Both the position numbers and the translations under genes were made by a program. 64,000 bases of DNA from Bacilli bacterium (GTDB lineage Bacteria > Bacillota_I > Bacilli_A > RFN20 > CAG-826). The notes beneath the pieces are model-generated. The model had not been told where the DNA came from, made no database searches, and was given only the letters and a program-made list of their open reading frames with translations. The DNA lies in the NCBI GenBank assembly GCA_024408335.1, contig JAKSVB010000001.1, forward strand, positions 186,001 to 250,000, read 5' to 3'. This document shows, in pieces, positions 17,715-27,244 of the stretch. How positions within the stretch are numbered: position 1 is the first letter of the stretch; each line of letters begins with the position of its first letter.

Positions 17715-19643
17715 ATGAAGAAAAAGATTTTCGGCTTAGCTGCAATGATGTTCACAGCAGCTGCCCTCGTCGCTTGTGGTGGTAAACCAGGTGTTGAAAG
17801 CGATCACAAACACAAGTACGACACAGAAGACACAACAAAACGTGTCGAAGCTACTTGCCAAGCAGCTGGTAAGAAAGTTATGAAATGTTCTTGCGGCGAA
17901 ACCAAAGAACAAACCATCGCTAAATTAAGCCACCAATACGAAGACATCGCTGGTGGAACCGCAGCTACTTGTGATGCAGCTGGCGTCCAAAAGCAAAAGT
18001 GCAAACTTTGCCAAGGCTTAAATGACAAGACCCTTCCAGCTCTTGGTCACGACTACCAAGACCTCGCTGATCAAACCGGCGCTGTTGCAGCAACCTGTAC
18101 AACAGATGGCACCAAGAAACAAAAATGCTCACGTTGTACCTCAACCCAAGATGCTGTTGTCGAAAAACTCGGCCACGAATGGGAAGATGATTCAGATTTA
18201 GCTTCAGCAGAAGCTGCATCATGCACCTTCTCAGGCTCAGTCCCACAACACTGCAAACACGACGGTTGCCAAGAAAAGAACACAAGAAAAGTTACTGCTA
18301 CTGGTCACGAATTCACAGATCAAGGAAGCCCTGTTGCTGCTGTTGAAGATGAAACCGGCAAAACAGTTGGTGAGACAACCTACAAAGGCTACACCAAAGT
18401 TGGCTACAAGACAGAGTTCTGCGCTAAAGACAACGTTACCCGTGTTTCATGGGACGCAAAACAAGTCACAACAGACTGCAAAGCTCCATCAACCGAAAAC
18501 GTCGTTGTTGAAGGAACTGGTGAAGAAGCAACAAGAGAAGATAGATTAGAACCACACATCACCGAATCAGATGCAGGCGTCCAATTCTGGGGCCGTGCTA
18601 TCGGTAATGCTCAAATCCTTGATGAAAATGGTTCATCTTCAGCAAACTCACACGTCCACGAACCAGATGAGCGCATCGAAGGCTCATTCATGGAGTACAC
18701 CATCGATCTTGCAACTCCTCTTACCTCAGTTAAATTAGCTGCAAACCTCATCCCAGCTCAATACCTCTCAAATAATGACATTTGGCGTGCAGCAGGTGCA
18801 GCAAACGACTGGACCCCTGGTTACCAAAAAGGCGTTGACGGCGAAATGCACATTGTCAACGACTGGAGATACGTCATCACAATCGACGGTACTCAAATCC
18901 AACTCGACAGAACAGTCGACACCAAACTCATCCACTCTAACAGCGCTGACTGGTATTCAGTCCCAATGAAGGTTATGAACCTCGCAGCAGGCTCACACAC
19001 AATCAGAATTTCAATGGCTGGTGGTTACAGACACACATTTGTTAACTGGGCATTCGAAACTGGCATTGCACACGACCACGATGTCAAACTCAGTGAAAAG
19101 GCTGAAAACAGCGCACTCCACACCATCTCCTGTAAGTGTAACAAACTTGTTGGTTACGAACTCAAAGCAGCAGAAGCTACTGAAGGACAAAAAGCTCCTG
19201 TCGCAACCGATAAGGAAACTCGTTTAGGTAAAAACATCTTTGAAGACGTCTGGGCAATCAACGGCGCAGCAACTGGTATGTATGAAGTCTACCTCAACGC
19301 ACAATGCTCAGCAGGTAACGCTGACGCTGGTAAGTGGAAAGGCGACGGAACAAACGTTAACAACAATGGCGGCACAGCAGAACTTGCTAGCGAATACAAG
19401 TACAAGATTGCAATCGGTACTGGCGCAGAAGAAGAAGAACTCAACTGGGTCGGTCTTGGCGCAGTCGAAAGCTACTCAGCAGCTGGTATCAGCGAAAGCA
19501 AAGCAGCTTGGACAACAAAAGCTCTCGCAACCATCCCAGTCAACAACGGCGCAGCTACCCTTACCATCAAGAACATGAACAACGGCTACTCAATCTGGGT
19601 TTACGGCGTTCGTCTTGTCAAAGTCTCTGACTTCGTCTATTAA
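17715..19643 (+). CDS. Surface lipoprotein with Cys/His repeats and beta-sandwich modules
   Basis: A 642-residue predicted lipoprotein: signal segment and lipobox LVAC near residue 20. Residues of about 30-200 form four repeats of the pattern TC-x3-G-x5-C-x2-C followed by a hydrophobic strand and a GH[DE][YWF] motif, a zinc-ribbon-like unit common in gut Firmicutes surface proteins. The remaining two thirds contain two beta-rich modules with Trp/Tyr/Asn-rich segments (YVITIDGTQIQLD, HTIRISMAGGYRH; later ATLTIKNMNNGYSIWVYGVRLVKV) that resemble carbohydrate-binding CBM6/35-like sandwiches. Coding bias is strong (C-ending codons), suggesting high expression. A strong terminator follows. Function is unknown; glycan binding is inferred. 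Confidence 0.7.
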   Translation: MKKKIFGLAAMMFTAAALVACGGKPGVESDHKHKYDTEDTTKRVEATCQAAGKKVMKCSCGETKEQTIAKLSHQYEDIAGGTAATCDAAGVQKQKCKLCQGLNDKTLPALGHDYQDLADQTGAVAATCTTDGTKKQKCSRCTSTQDAVVEKLGHEWEDDSDLASAEAASCTFSGSVPQHCKHDGCQEKNTRKVTATGHEFTDQGSPVAAVEDETGKTVGETTYKGYTKVGYKTEFCAKDNVTRVSWDAKQVTTDCKAPSTENVVVEGTGEEATREDRLEPHITESDAGVQFWGRAIGNAQILDENGSSSANSHVHEPDERIEGSFMEYTIDLATPLTSVKLAANLIPAQYLSNNDIWRAAGAANDWTPGYQKGVDGEMHIVNDWRYVITIDGTQIQLDRTVDTKLIHSNSADWYSVPMKVMNLAAGSHTIRISMAGGYRHTFVNWAFETGIAHDHDVKLSEKAENSALHTISCKCNKLVGYELKAAEATEGQKAPVATDKETRLGKNIFEDVWAINGAATGMYEVYLNAQCSAGNADAGKWKGDGTNVNNNGGTAELASEYKYKIAIGTGAEEEELNWVGLGAVESYSAAGISESKAAWTTKALATIPVNNGAATLTIKNMNNGYSIWVYGVRLVKVSDFVY

Positions 19644-19679
19644 TCTAGACTAATTCACTAGACTTAACTAACACATTAA

Positions 19680-19707
19680 GGCTCGATAGAAATATCGGGC
19701 CTTTTTT
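19680..19707 (+). terminator. Strong terminator with GAAA tetraloop
   Basis: GGCTCGATA pairs with TATCGGGCC (one G-T pair) around GAAA, followed by six T. It terminates the surface lipoprotein gene. The following region to 19948 contains no recognisable gene. Confidence 0.9.
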
Positions 19708-19948
19708 CTATGCCTGCATCCTATGTATTCATTTCGTGCTTTGGATCTTACAATCTGTTTAGGAAGAATCGCACCAGGACCCTCAAATAGAAAACACGCC
19801 CTAAATGGGCGCATTAAGAGGCGCTTTCTTATTAATATAGGATTTATTACGGATTATTAAACGACAGGGCTAGAATCGCCTAAAAACAGTGTTATTCAAG
19901 CTCCTATATTTTATATAAGGCAAACGCTAAATTCGGTGTAGCAAGCAC

Positions 19949-19979
19949 AAAAAAAGCAGGCTGTTTTACGAGCCTGCTG
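19949..19979 (-). terminator. Terminator of ppdK
   Basis: On the minus strand GCAGGCT pairs with AGCCTGC and is followed by seven T. It lies about 20 bases after the ppdK stop. Confidence 0.88.
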
Positions 19980-19996
19980 ATTTTGTCTAGTTAAGA

Positions 19997-22639
19997 CTAT
20001 TTCTTTTTGTGAAGAATGTTTGCTTGAGCAGCAGCGAGTCTTGCAAGAGGGACACGGAATGGTGAGCAGCTGACATAGTCGAGGCCGACTTCATCATAGA
20101 ACATGATGGAAGCTGGATCGCCACCGGTTTCACCACAGACACCAACGAGGAGTTCTGGGCGAGTTGCACGACCACGTTCGACAGCGATCTTGACGAGTTC
20201 GCCAACACCGTTAACGTCGATTGTTTGGAATGGGTCGAATTCGTAGATCTTACGATCGTAGTAGAATGGTAAGAATTGACCTGCGTCATCACGGGAGAAG
20301 CCCATGGTGAGTTGGGTAAGGTCGTTAGTACCGAATGAGAAGAATTCTGCTTCTTTAGCGAGATCCCCAGCACGGAGAGCGCCTCTTGGGATTTCGATCA
20401 TTGTACCAACGTGGTAGTGGAGGTTGACGCCTGCCTTAGCCATTTCTTCTTCAACAGCTTTGACAACAACGTTCTTAGCCCACATGTATTCTTTGAGTTC
20501 GCCTGCGAGAGGAATCATGATTTCTGGTTCGACTTCGTGGCCAAGTTCCTTACCTGCTTTGATAGCAGCTTGGATGATAGCACGAGCGAGCATTGCATAG
20601 ATTTCTGGGTAGGCAACACAGAGACGGACACCACGGAAACCCATCATTGGGTTAGCTTGGAGAAGTTGGTTGATTCTGTCTTTGACCTTTTGGACATCAA
20701 CGTTGAGCTTTTCAGCGATGTCTTTGATGTTAGCTTCATCGTGGATTTCTGGTAAGAATTCGTGAAGTGGTGGGTCAAGTAAACGGATGTTAACAAGTGA
20801 ATCTGGGTTAGCAAGATACATTTGATAGAAGTCATCTGAGATGAATGGACGGATTCTCTCAAGAGCTGCTTCACGTTGTTCTGCGGTATCTGAAAGGATC
20901 ATTGATCTCATGTTGAGGATTCTTTCTGGAGCGAAGAACATACGTTCGGTACGGCAAAGACCGATACCTTCTGCGCCGAAGTTACGTGCGTTGTTTGCAT
21001 CTTCTGGGGTGTTGCAGTTTGCACGGATCTTTAAGCGGCGATATTTGTCAGCCCAACCCATTAAGCGGCCGAAGTCGCCACCGAGGTCAGCTGGGACCAT
21101 CTTGATTTCGCCTTCATAGACGAGACCGGTTGAACCGTTGACTGAAAGGATGTCGCCTTCGTGGTAGACTTTGTCACCAACTTTGACGATCTTGTTTTCT
21201 TCATCGACGACGATTTCAGTAGCACCTGCGACACAGCACTTACCCATTGAACGAGCAACGACAGCTGCGTGTGAGGTCATACCACCACGTGCGGTGAGGA
21301 TAGCTTCTGAGTTAACCATACCGATGATGTCTTCTGGTGAAGTTTCGGCACGGACGAGAACGACTTTCTTACCTGCATCGTGTTGTTCTTTACATTCTTC
21401 AGCGGTAAAGACGATAGCACCGGTACCTGCACCTGGAGATGCTGGAAGACCTTTGATGCATGGTGTGTGGGCCTTGAGGTCCTTTTCATCGAAGGTTGGG
21501 TGGAGTAAGTCGTTAAGTTGTTTTGGTTCGACACGGAGAACTGCTTCTTCTTCGGTGATTAAGCCTTCATCAACAAGGTCGCAAGCGATCTTGAGAGCGG
21601 CACGAGCGGTTCTCTTACCATTACGAGTTTGTAAGAAGAAGAGTTTACCTTTTTCGATGGTGTACTCCATATCTTGCATATCACGGAAGTAGTTTTCCAT
21701 GCTCTTAATGGTTTTCATGAATTCTTCGTAAACTTCTGGAAGTCTCTCTTTGAGAGCATCGATGTGAAGTGGGGTACGAACGCCTGCGACGACGTCTTCG
21801 CCTTGAGCGTTTGGTAAGAATTCTGCGTAAACTTCTTTGGTACCATCAGATGGGGAACGGCTGAAGGCGACGCCTGTACCGCAATCTTCACCCATGTTAC
21901 CGAAGACCATTGTTTGAACGTTGACAGCGGTGCCCCAGTCATATGGGATACCGTTCATTTGACGATAGATGTTTGCACGTTCGTTATCCCAGCTACGGAA
22001 GACAGCGGTGACTGCTTCTTTGAGTTGGAGATATGGATCTGAAGGGAAGTCTTCGCCGAAGACACCTTTGTAGTACTCTTTGTACTTAGCGACTAAGCCT
22101 TTGAGTTGTTCTGCGGTGACTTCTGTATCGAGTTTATAACCGTTTGCTTCTTTGAGTTCGTCGAGCATCTTATCCATAGCGGTTCTTGGGTGACCTTTGG
22201 CGATGTTTGTGAACATCAAGATGAAACGACGGTAGCTGTCGTAAGCGAAACGTTCGTTGTTGGTGGCTTTAGCCATAGCTTCGACGGTAACATCATTTAA
22301 ACCAAGGTTAAGAATGGTGTCCATCATACCAGGCATGGAGACACGAGCGCCTGAACGGACAGAAACGAGAAGTGGCATACCTTTGCCGCCGAACTCTTTT
22401 CCGTTGAGTTTTTCGACTTCGTGGAGATGTGCCACGACGTCTTCCCATACTTCATCAGGAATTTTCTTACCTGAAGCGTAGTAGAGATTGCAAGCTTCGG
22501 TGGAGATGGTGAAGCCAGCTGGGATGTTAATGCCAGCGGCGGTCATCTCGGCAAGACCAAAGCCTTTTCCACCAAGGATTTCCTTGCCAATTTTTTGTTC
22601 TTTGGCTTCCTTGAAGGAGAAAACATATTTTTTTGCCAT
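19997..22639 (-). CDS. ppdK: Pyruvate phosphate dikinase
   Basis: Interconverts PEP, AMP and PPi with pyruvate, ATP and Pi; 880 residues, the full family length. N-terminal ATP-grasp domain (EILGGKGFGLAEMTAAGINIPAGF, split across strands), the phosphohistidine domain with GGMTSHAAVVARSMGK near residue 450, and the C-terminal PEP/pyruvate barrel with SFGTNDLTQ and the catalytic Cys motif GVCGETGGDP. In anaerobic gut bacteria it often runs in the glycolytic direction to save ATP with pyrophosphate; that is inference here. It is monocistronic, with its own leader hairpin and terminator. Confidence 0.96.
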   Translation of the reverse strand: MAKKYVFSFKEAKEQKIGKEILGGKGFGLAEMTAAGINIPAGFTISTEACNLYYASGKKIPDEVWEDVVAHLHEVEKLNGKEFGGKGMPLLVSVRSGARVSMPGMMDTILNLGLNDVTVEAMAKATNNERFAYDSYRRFILMFTNIAKGHPRTAMDKMLDELKEANGYKLDTEVTAEQLKGLVAKYKEYYKGVFGEDFPSDPYLQLKEAVTAVFRSWDNERANIYRQMNGIPYDWGTAVNVQTMVFGNMGEDCGTGVAFSRSPSDGTKEVYAEFLPNAQGEDVVAGVRTPLHIDALKERLPEVYEEFMKTIKSMENYFRDMQDMEYTIEKGKLFFLQTRNGKRTARAALKIACDLVDEGLITEEEAVLRVEPKQLNDLLHPTFDEKDLKAHTPCIKGLPASPGAGTGAIVFTAEECKEQHDAGKKVVLVRAETSPEDIIGMVNSEAILTARGGMTSHAAVVARSMGKCCVAGATEIVVDEENKIVKVGDKVYHEGDILSVNGSTGLVYEGEIKMVPADLGGDFGRLMGWADKYRRLKIRANCNTPEDANNARNFGAEGIGLCRTERMFFAPERILNMRSMILSDTAEQREAALERIRPFISDDFYQMYLANPDSLVNIRLLDPPLHEFLPEIHDEANIKDIAEKLNVDVQKVKDRINQLLQANPMMGFRGVRLCVAYPEIYAMLARAIIQAAIKAGKELGHEVEPEIMIPLAGELKEYMWAKNVVVKAVEEEMAKAGVNLHYHVGTMIEIPRGALRAGDLAKEAEFFSFGTNDLTQLTMGFSRDDAGQFLPFYYDRKIYEFDPFQTIDVNGVGELVKIAVERGRATRPELLVGVCGETGGDPASIMFYDEVGLDYVSCSPFRVPLARLAAAQANILHKKK

Positions 22640-22659
22640 ATTGTCCTCCTATTGACAAT
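22640..22659 (-). promoter_or_regulatory. Hairpin enclosing the ppdK ribosome binding site
   Basis: On the minus strand, ATTGTC-AATAGGAG-GACAAT ends directly before the ATG of ppdK. The arms are perfect 6-base complements and the Shine-Dalgarno (AGGAGG) sits in the loop and the edge of the 3' arm. A second inverted repeat, AGGGTT/AACCCT, lies at 22664-22680. The arrangement could modulate translation. Confidence 0.4.
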
Positions 22660-22773
22660 CTATAGGGTTCTTTAAACCCTTGCGTGTTAATGTTACCACT
22701 TCATTATTCTTCTTTAAAGAAGAAGACAATTTGAGTTAATAGTCTTTTTGCAAAAAGGTTTATAATCATTAGT

Positions 22774-23496
22774 ATGAAGAAACACGAACATCTGTTTGGA
22801 AAAGACTTTTTTGGTCCAATTGCCCATAGAGGGTTACATGATTCTGTTTTAACAGAAAACGGGATGAAAGCGTTCGAAAAAGCCGTTTCGAACAACCTTC
22901 CTTTTGAATTCGACATCCATTTAACCAAAGATGGGGAGCTTGTTGTTTGTCACGATGACGACTTGATTAGAACCACAGGCAAAGCCGGAATTATCGAAGA
23001 ACTCACTTTGAAAGAGATCAAAGAGAATTACCGTCTTTTAGACGGCGGGGAAATTCCAACATTAAAAGAAGTAATGGATATGAACCAAGAAAGAAGCCTG
23101 ATGGTTATCGAACTCAAGGTTCACGAAGGAAAAAACTATAAAGAACTAGGCAAAGCAGCCGTTAAAGCTCTCAAAAACGTCAAAGACAAAAAGAAATACA
23201 CAATTATTTCGTTCGATCCTAGGGCTTTGGCACAATTCCTTTTCAAAGGGTTTGCCTTGCAGCTTCTTGTATGCAAAAAGTACGAAAACGCATGGAAATT
23301 TAAATGGTTATTTGGTTCCGTAGATGTCGAATCGTGTATGTTAAAAGAGCCTAAAGTTATCAAATACAGGAAGAAACACATCGTAAATGTTTGGACGATA
23401 GAGTCTGAACAAGAAATGATAGACTACAAAGAATATGCGGATGCTCAAACATTCCAATTCATTCCGCCAGATAGAGTAAAAGAGATACTTTTGTGA
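22774..23496 (+). CDS. Glycerophosphodiester phosphodiesterase
   Basis: A 240-residue TIM-barrel enzyme of the GDPD family. It shows the catalytic IAHRGLHDS...TENGMKAF segment, the metal ligands FEFDIHLTKDGELVVCHD, and ends with the family-typical VNVWTIESE. No signal peptide, so it should act in the cytoplasm, releasing glycerol 3-phosphate from glycerophosphodiesters. TATAAT at 22761-22766 lies 7 bases before the ATG without a Shine-Dalgarno, predicting a leaderless start. The stop is TGA. The FGGY kinase gene follows after 25 bases. Confidence 0.9.
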   Translation: MKKHEHLFGKDFFGPIAHRGLHDSVLTENGMKAFEKAVSNNLPFEFDIHLTKDGELVVCHDDDLIRTTGKAGIIEELTLKEIKENYRLLDGGEIPTLKEVMDMNQERSLMVIELKVHEGKNYKELGKAAVKALKNVKDKKKYTIISFDPRALAQFLFKGFALQLLVCKKYENAWKFKWLFGSVDVESCMLKEPKVIKYRKKHIVNVWTIESEQEMIDYKEYADAQTFQFIPPDRVKEILL

Positions 23497-23521
23497 TAAT
23501 ATTTTTCGAACGGAGAACAGT

Positions 23522-25054
23522 ATGAGCGAACCAATAATCTTTACCATAGACTTTGGCACGCAAAGTGTTAGGGTCGCCCTTTTTGATAAAAAAGGGACTC
23601 TTTTAGCCATAAAACAAAAGGAATATGTTGAACCATATTTCTCAAAAGAGACTAATTACGCGGAGAAAAACCCTTTTGATTACTACAAAGATCTTTGCGA
23701 ATGTAGCCAAGCAATCGTTAAAGAGAATCCTGAGCTTATTAAAGGCGTTAAAGGCATCACTCTTACCTGTTTCCGTGATTCAGCCGTTTTACTAGATAAG
23801 GATTTGAAGGTAATTAGACCAACTGTTCTTTGGCTTGATCAAAGAAACGCAAAATGCGAAAAACCATTACCTTTGATTTCTAGATTCTTGTTTAGACTCG
23901 TTGGCAAAACAGACACGATTGTCTTCAACCGTCGCAGATGCGTTGCAAATTGGATTCAAGAAAATGAACCAGAAAACTGGAAGAAGGTATACAAATACGT
24001 CCCTATTTCAACTTATCTCCACTATCTTTTGACTGGCGAACTCAAAGAAGTTGCCTCCAATTGCGCAGGCCACTATCCTATCGATTTCAAGAGAAAACAA
24101 TGGTACGCAAAACCTGAAAAGCACCTTACAGGCCAAATCTTTGGCATAACAAGGGATCTTTTGCCTGAAATCGTTAAGGAAGGAAGCCAAATCGGAGGCT
24201 TAACCAAGCAAGCTGCAACCGATATGGGGCTTCCTGAAGGAACGCCATTCTTCGTGGGCGGCTCAGACAAATCCTGCGAAACGCTAGGTCTAGGAGTTAT
24301 AGACGAGACCTGCGGAGCCATTAGTTTTGGAACAGCATCAACAATTGAAACAACCTCAAAGAAATACCACGAATCCGAGCCTTTCCTCCCTGGATACCCA
24401 ACTCCTGTTGACGGTTTATATAACATGGATATCCAAATCTACCGTGGTTTCTGGATGATGAAATGGTTTACTGAAGTAATTCTCCAAGGAAACAAGGAAT
24501 TAGGACTAAAACACTTTGACAAACATTTGTTTGATGTCCCCGCTGGATCGGATGGCTTAATCGTTCAACCTTACTGGGGTCCAGGCCTCTCAAAACCGTT
24601 ATCTAAAGGCGGAATGATTGGCTTTAGTGACGCAATCACAACAGAACATATCTATAAAGCGATCGTTGAAGGCAACTGTTATGCTCTCAGAGAAGGGTTA
24701 GAACACTTTGAAAAAGCGTTAGGACACAAGATTCCTGAACTTCGTGTTTCTGGTGGCGGATCAAAGAGCGATGAAGTGTGCCAAATCGCTGCTGACATAT
24801 TCAATAGACCTGTTTCAAGGGTCCAAACGTTCGAAACATCATCACTTGGTGCTGCGATAAGTGGCTTCTTGTCCATTGGTGAATTCAAAAACGTTGAAGA
24901 AGCTGTTGAGGCTATGGTTAGAAAAGGCGACACCTTCCTTCCAAATCAAGAAAACGTGAAAGATTACGAGTATTTGTTCAAGAACGTATACCTTAAAATG
25001 TTCAAAGCAAACAAAAAACTCTACGCCAACATCAAGCGTTTCAATCAAAAATAA
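23522..25054 (+). CDS. FGGY-family carbohydrate kinase
   Basis: A 510-residue sugar or polyol kinase with the actin-like fold: phosphate-1 motif DFGTQSVRVALFD at the N-terminus, the GGSDKSCETLGLG and SFGTAST segments, and the C-terminal adenosine motif RVSGGGSKSDEVCQIAADIFNRPV. The sequence does not allow the substrate (glycerol, xylulose, erythritol or another) to be named; the overall look is closer to the YgcE/xylulokinase branch. GGAG precedes the ATG. Linkage with GDPD hints at glycerol or phosphodiester scavenging, which is inference. It converges on a TetR gene 3 bases away. Confidence 0.85.
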   Translation: MSEPIIFTIDFGTQSVRVALFDKKGTLLAIKQKEYVEPYFSKETNYAEKNPFDYYKDLCECSQAIVKENPELIKGVKGITLTCFRDSAVLLDKDLKVIRPTVLWLDQRNAKCEKPLPLISRFLFRLVGKTDTIVFNRRRCVANWIQENEPENWKKVYKYVPISTYLHYLLTGELKEVASNCAGHYPIDFKRKQWYAKPEKHLTGQIFGITRDLLPEIVKEGSQIGGLTKQAATDMGLPEGTPFFVGGSDKSCETLGLGVIDETCGAISFGTASTIETTSKKYHESEPFLPGYPTPVDGLYNMDIQIYRGFWMMKWFTEVILQGNKELGLKHFDKHLFDVPAGSDGLIVQPYWGPGLSKPLSKGGMIGFSDAITTEHIYKAIVEGNCYALREGLEHFEKALGHKIPELRVSGGGSKSDEVCQIAADIFNRPVSRVQTFETSSLGAAISGFLSIGEFKNVEEAVEAMVRKGDTFLPNQENVKDYEYLFKNVYLKMFKANKKLYANIKRFNQK

Positions 25055-25057
25055 AGG

Positions 25058-25630
25058 TTATTTAGAAATAAAATCAAACAACGAGGTAGGTAAAACTTCT
25101 CGTTGTTTTTCGTTTCCGTTAATGAATCTGCTTAATAAACCTGTAACGAGATCGAGGAATAGCGTTGCTTTGTTTTCAGGGTTAGCAAAACCTGCCTGTC
25201 CAAATAGGCAAGCTAAGGTTTTGAATGGACTCTCACCATCAAGTTCTTTGACGGCAGAATTGGTAATATAATCGCGATTTGCGTCGATTTTTGCGAAAAA
25301 TAAGTGGTTTTTGCTGAGGTTTTTGAGGTTTTCATAATGCTCACAAACAATCTTTAAACCTTCGTTTCCTCCAGCGTTTAATGCAGCTTCTTTTGGGAAA
25401 AGGGATTCTTGATATTCCTCTTTTTGAATCTTGAGGAGTTCGTTAAAGATGTCGTCTTTTTTCTCGAAATAGTGATATACCAAGCCGTGTGAGCAGTTGC
25501 TTTCGTTTGAAATATCATCAATTGTGACCTCATCAAAGCCTTGGCATGCAAAAATCTTTAGGGTCTTCATTAAGATTTTTGTTTTTCTTTTGTCTCTGAT
25601 GATTGCGTTTTGCGCGGCGGTTCTAGGCAT
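25058..25630 (-). CDS. TetR-family transcriptional regulator
   Basis: A 190-residue regulator with a typical N-terminal helix-turn-helix (MKTLKIFACQGFDEVTIDDI, then SNCSHGLVYHYFEKKDDIFNELL) and an all-helical C-terminal ligand domain. CGGAGAA precedes the ATG. It is convergent with the FGGY kinase and has the DUF368 gene upstream on the same strand (87-base gap), which it might control. Ligand unknown. Confidence 0.85.
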   Translation of the reverse strand: MPRTAAQNAIIRDKRKTKILMKTLKIFACQGFDEVTIDDISNESNCSHGLVYHYFEKKDDIFNELLKIQKEEYQESLFPKEAALNAGGNEGLKIVCEHYENLKNLSKNHLFFAKIDANRDYITNSAVKELDGESPFKTLACLFGQAGFANPENKATLFLDLVTGLLSRFINGNEKQREVLPTSLFDFISK

Positions 25631-25717
25631 AATATTTCTCCGAAGTACGTCTTATCTTATTCAATACGAAAAATTAGTCAATTAAAAAATGCTGAAAAGA
25701 CTGATTTTTTGGTGTTT

Positions 25718-26653
25718 TTACTCTGCAGCCTTTTCTTTTAGGGAGAGAGATTTTTTGGAAAGGAAGAAGAACAATGCGGCCGATCCGATTAAGAGTAATG
25801 AGCCGACAATCCATTCAACAGTTGTGACCGATGAGTATTTCCACACAAGGGTGTCGTTTGTGATCATGCTTTGGTTGAGATACATCGAAACGAGGGACCC
25901 GACAATAAAGCCAAATACTGCGAAATATGTTTCGTCATGGAACTTAGCTAAAAGACCCTTCATGAGCTTGCTTGTGAGGATAAAGCCTGCAACGATTCCA
26001 ACGAGGAGAGAAAGGGTTAAGAACATGCCGCTGACAAGTCTAGCGTGGTTATGAAGAATTGAGTTTTCGCCAACGTAAATGTTGAGGACAGGGTCATATA
26101 GTCCAGCAACAAAGAGGATCATAGCACCGCTTATTCCAGGGATGATACAGGCCATGGCTGCAATGAATCCAGCCACGAAAACGCCTATATAAGTCCACCA
26201 TTCTCCAGCCACAAACGCAGCATCAAAATTGCCCCAGTTGTTTAACTTAGCAATTGCACTTAATACGCCAATACCTGCAGCAAACAAGGCACCAATAATA
26301 ACTAAAAAGATAGGTTTTGCAGTGATTTTGACACCCTTAAGCTCTTTGGTTATGACTGGCAATGAACCAATAATCAAGCCGGCAAAAAGGGAGATAATTG
26401 CAAAAGGAGCATAGTCCAAACCGAATCTAACTCCAAGCATACAGATGATAGCAGAAACGACCGCGCCAATACCTAAAGGAAGAAGAGAGACAAAACTCTT
26501 TTTGAACTCTTTTCTTAAGGCTGATATGCCGTCAATCAAACGATCATAAATACCAGCAATGAGGCCCATTGTACCTGCGCTAACACCAGGAATCATTCCA
26601 AGGCCTAAGGAACCGCCTTTAAGGACGTCTAATAACCACTTCTTATATTTCAT
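25718..26653 (-). CDS. DUF368 (PopT-type) undecaprenyl phosphate flippase
   Basis: A 311-residue polytopic membrane protein of about eight to ten helices. It carries the family signature GMIPGVSAGTMGLIAGIYDRL at the N-terminus and the repeated IIPGISGAMILFVAGLYDPVL in the middle, the inverted-repeat hallmark of DUF368. Members (PopT) have been shown to recycle undecaprenyl phosphate across the membrane for wall synthesis. A TATTAT box lies 6 bases before the ATG with no Shine-Dalgarno, suggesting a leaderless start, divergent from the flavodoxin gene. Confidence 0.88.
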   Translation of the reverse strand: MKYKKWLLDVLKGGSLGLGMIPGVSAGTMGLIAGIYDRLIDGISALRKEFKKSFVSLLPLGIGAVVSAIICMLGVRFGLDYAPFAIISLFAGLIIGSLPVITKELKGVKITAKPIFLVIIGALFAAGIGVLSAIAKLNNWGNFDAAFVAGEWWTYIGVFVAGFIAAMACIIPGISGAMILFVAGLYDPVLNIYVGENSILHNHARLVSGMFLTLSLLVGIVAGFILTSKLMKGLLAKFHDETYFAVFGFIVGSLVSMYLNQSMITNDTLVWKYSSVTTVEWIVGSLLLIGSAALFFFLSKKSLSLKEKAAE

Positions 26654-26713
26654 GAGTAAATAATAACTTCTTCAACTCCATTTATCCATCAAAGCGTGAT
26701 AATATTTCATTAT

Positions 26714-27244
26714 ATGAAAACCTTAGTCCTTCACGAAAGCAAAACAGGCAGCACAGAGAAATATGCCGAAGACATCGCGAAAAGAGTTGGCGCGGATGTT
26801 TACCCACTTAAAAAATTCAAACTCAGCAAGATGGCCGAATACGATACTATCGTTTTTGGAGGCTGGATTAGAGGAGGCGAAGTCAAAGGTCTCAACAAGT
26901 TTTTACAAGCTTGGGACTCGATTTCAGCCAAGAACGTCCTTATTTTTGGCGTTGGAATGAGCATTGCTACAAAAGAAGGAAGAGATCAGCTCATTAACCA
27001 AAATCTTTTAGATATGTATCATGTTCGCTTCTACCAAGTTAGAGGCTCTTTCCATTTCGAAAAGCTTGGTTTCTTAGAGAAAATGATGATCAAGGCTTCG
27101 GTTAAACAGTTACAAGGCGGCGATTTGTCACCAGAACAATCCGCGTTAGCGACAATCATCGATAATCCTATCGAGTGGTATGACAAAGAGAAGATCGATC
27201 GCATCGTTAACGTTATCGAGGCATTAAAGGTTGAGGTCAAATAA
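26714..27244 (+). CDS. Flavodoxin-domain protein (HemG-like)
   Basis: A 176-residue flavodoxin-fold protein. The FMN phosphate loop is ESKTGSTEKYAEDIAK and the FMN ring region is FGGWIRGGEVKG. Related proteins are annotated as protoporphyrinogen oxidase HemG-like or plain flavodoxin-domain proteins; no haem genes are nearby, so a general redox role is the safer call. The start at 26714 is chosen over an in-frame start 18 bases upstream because it matches the fold. A GATAAT box lies 10 bases before it without a Shine-Dalgarno. pth follows immediately. Confidence 0.82.
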   Translation: MKTLVLHESKTGSTEKYAEDIAKRVGADVYPLKKFKLSKMAEYDTIVFGGWIRGGEVKGLNKFLQAWDSISAKNVLIFGVGMSIATKEGRDQLINQNLLDMYHVRFYQVRGSFHFEKLGFLEKMMIKASVKQLQGGDLSPEQSALATIIDNPIEWYDKEKIDRIVNVIEALKVEVK

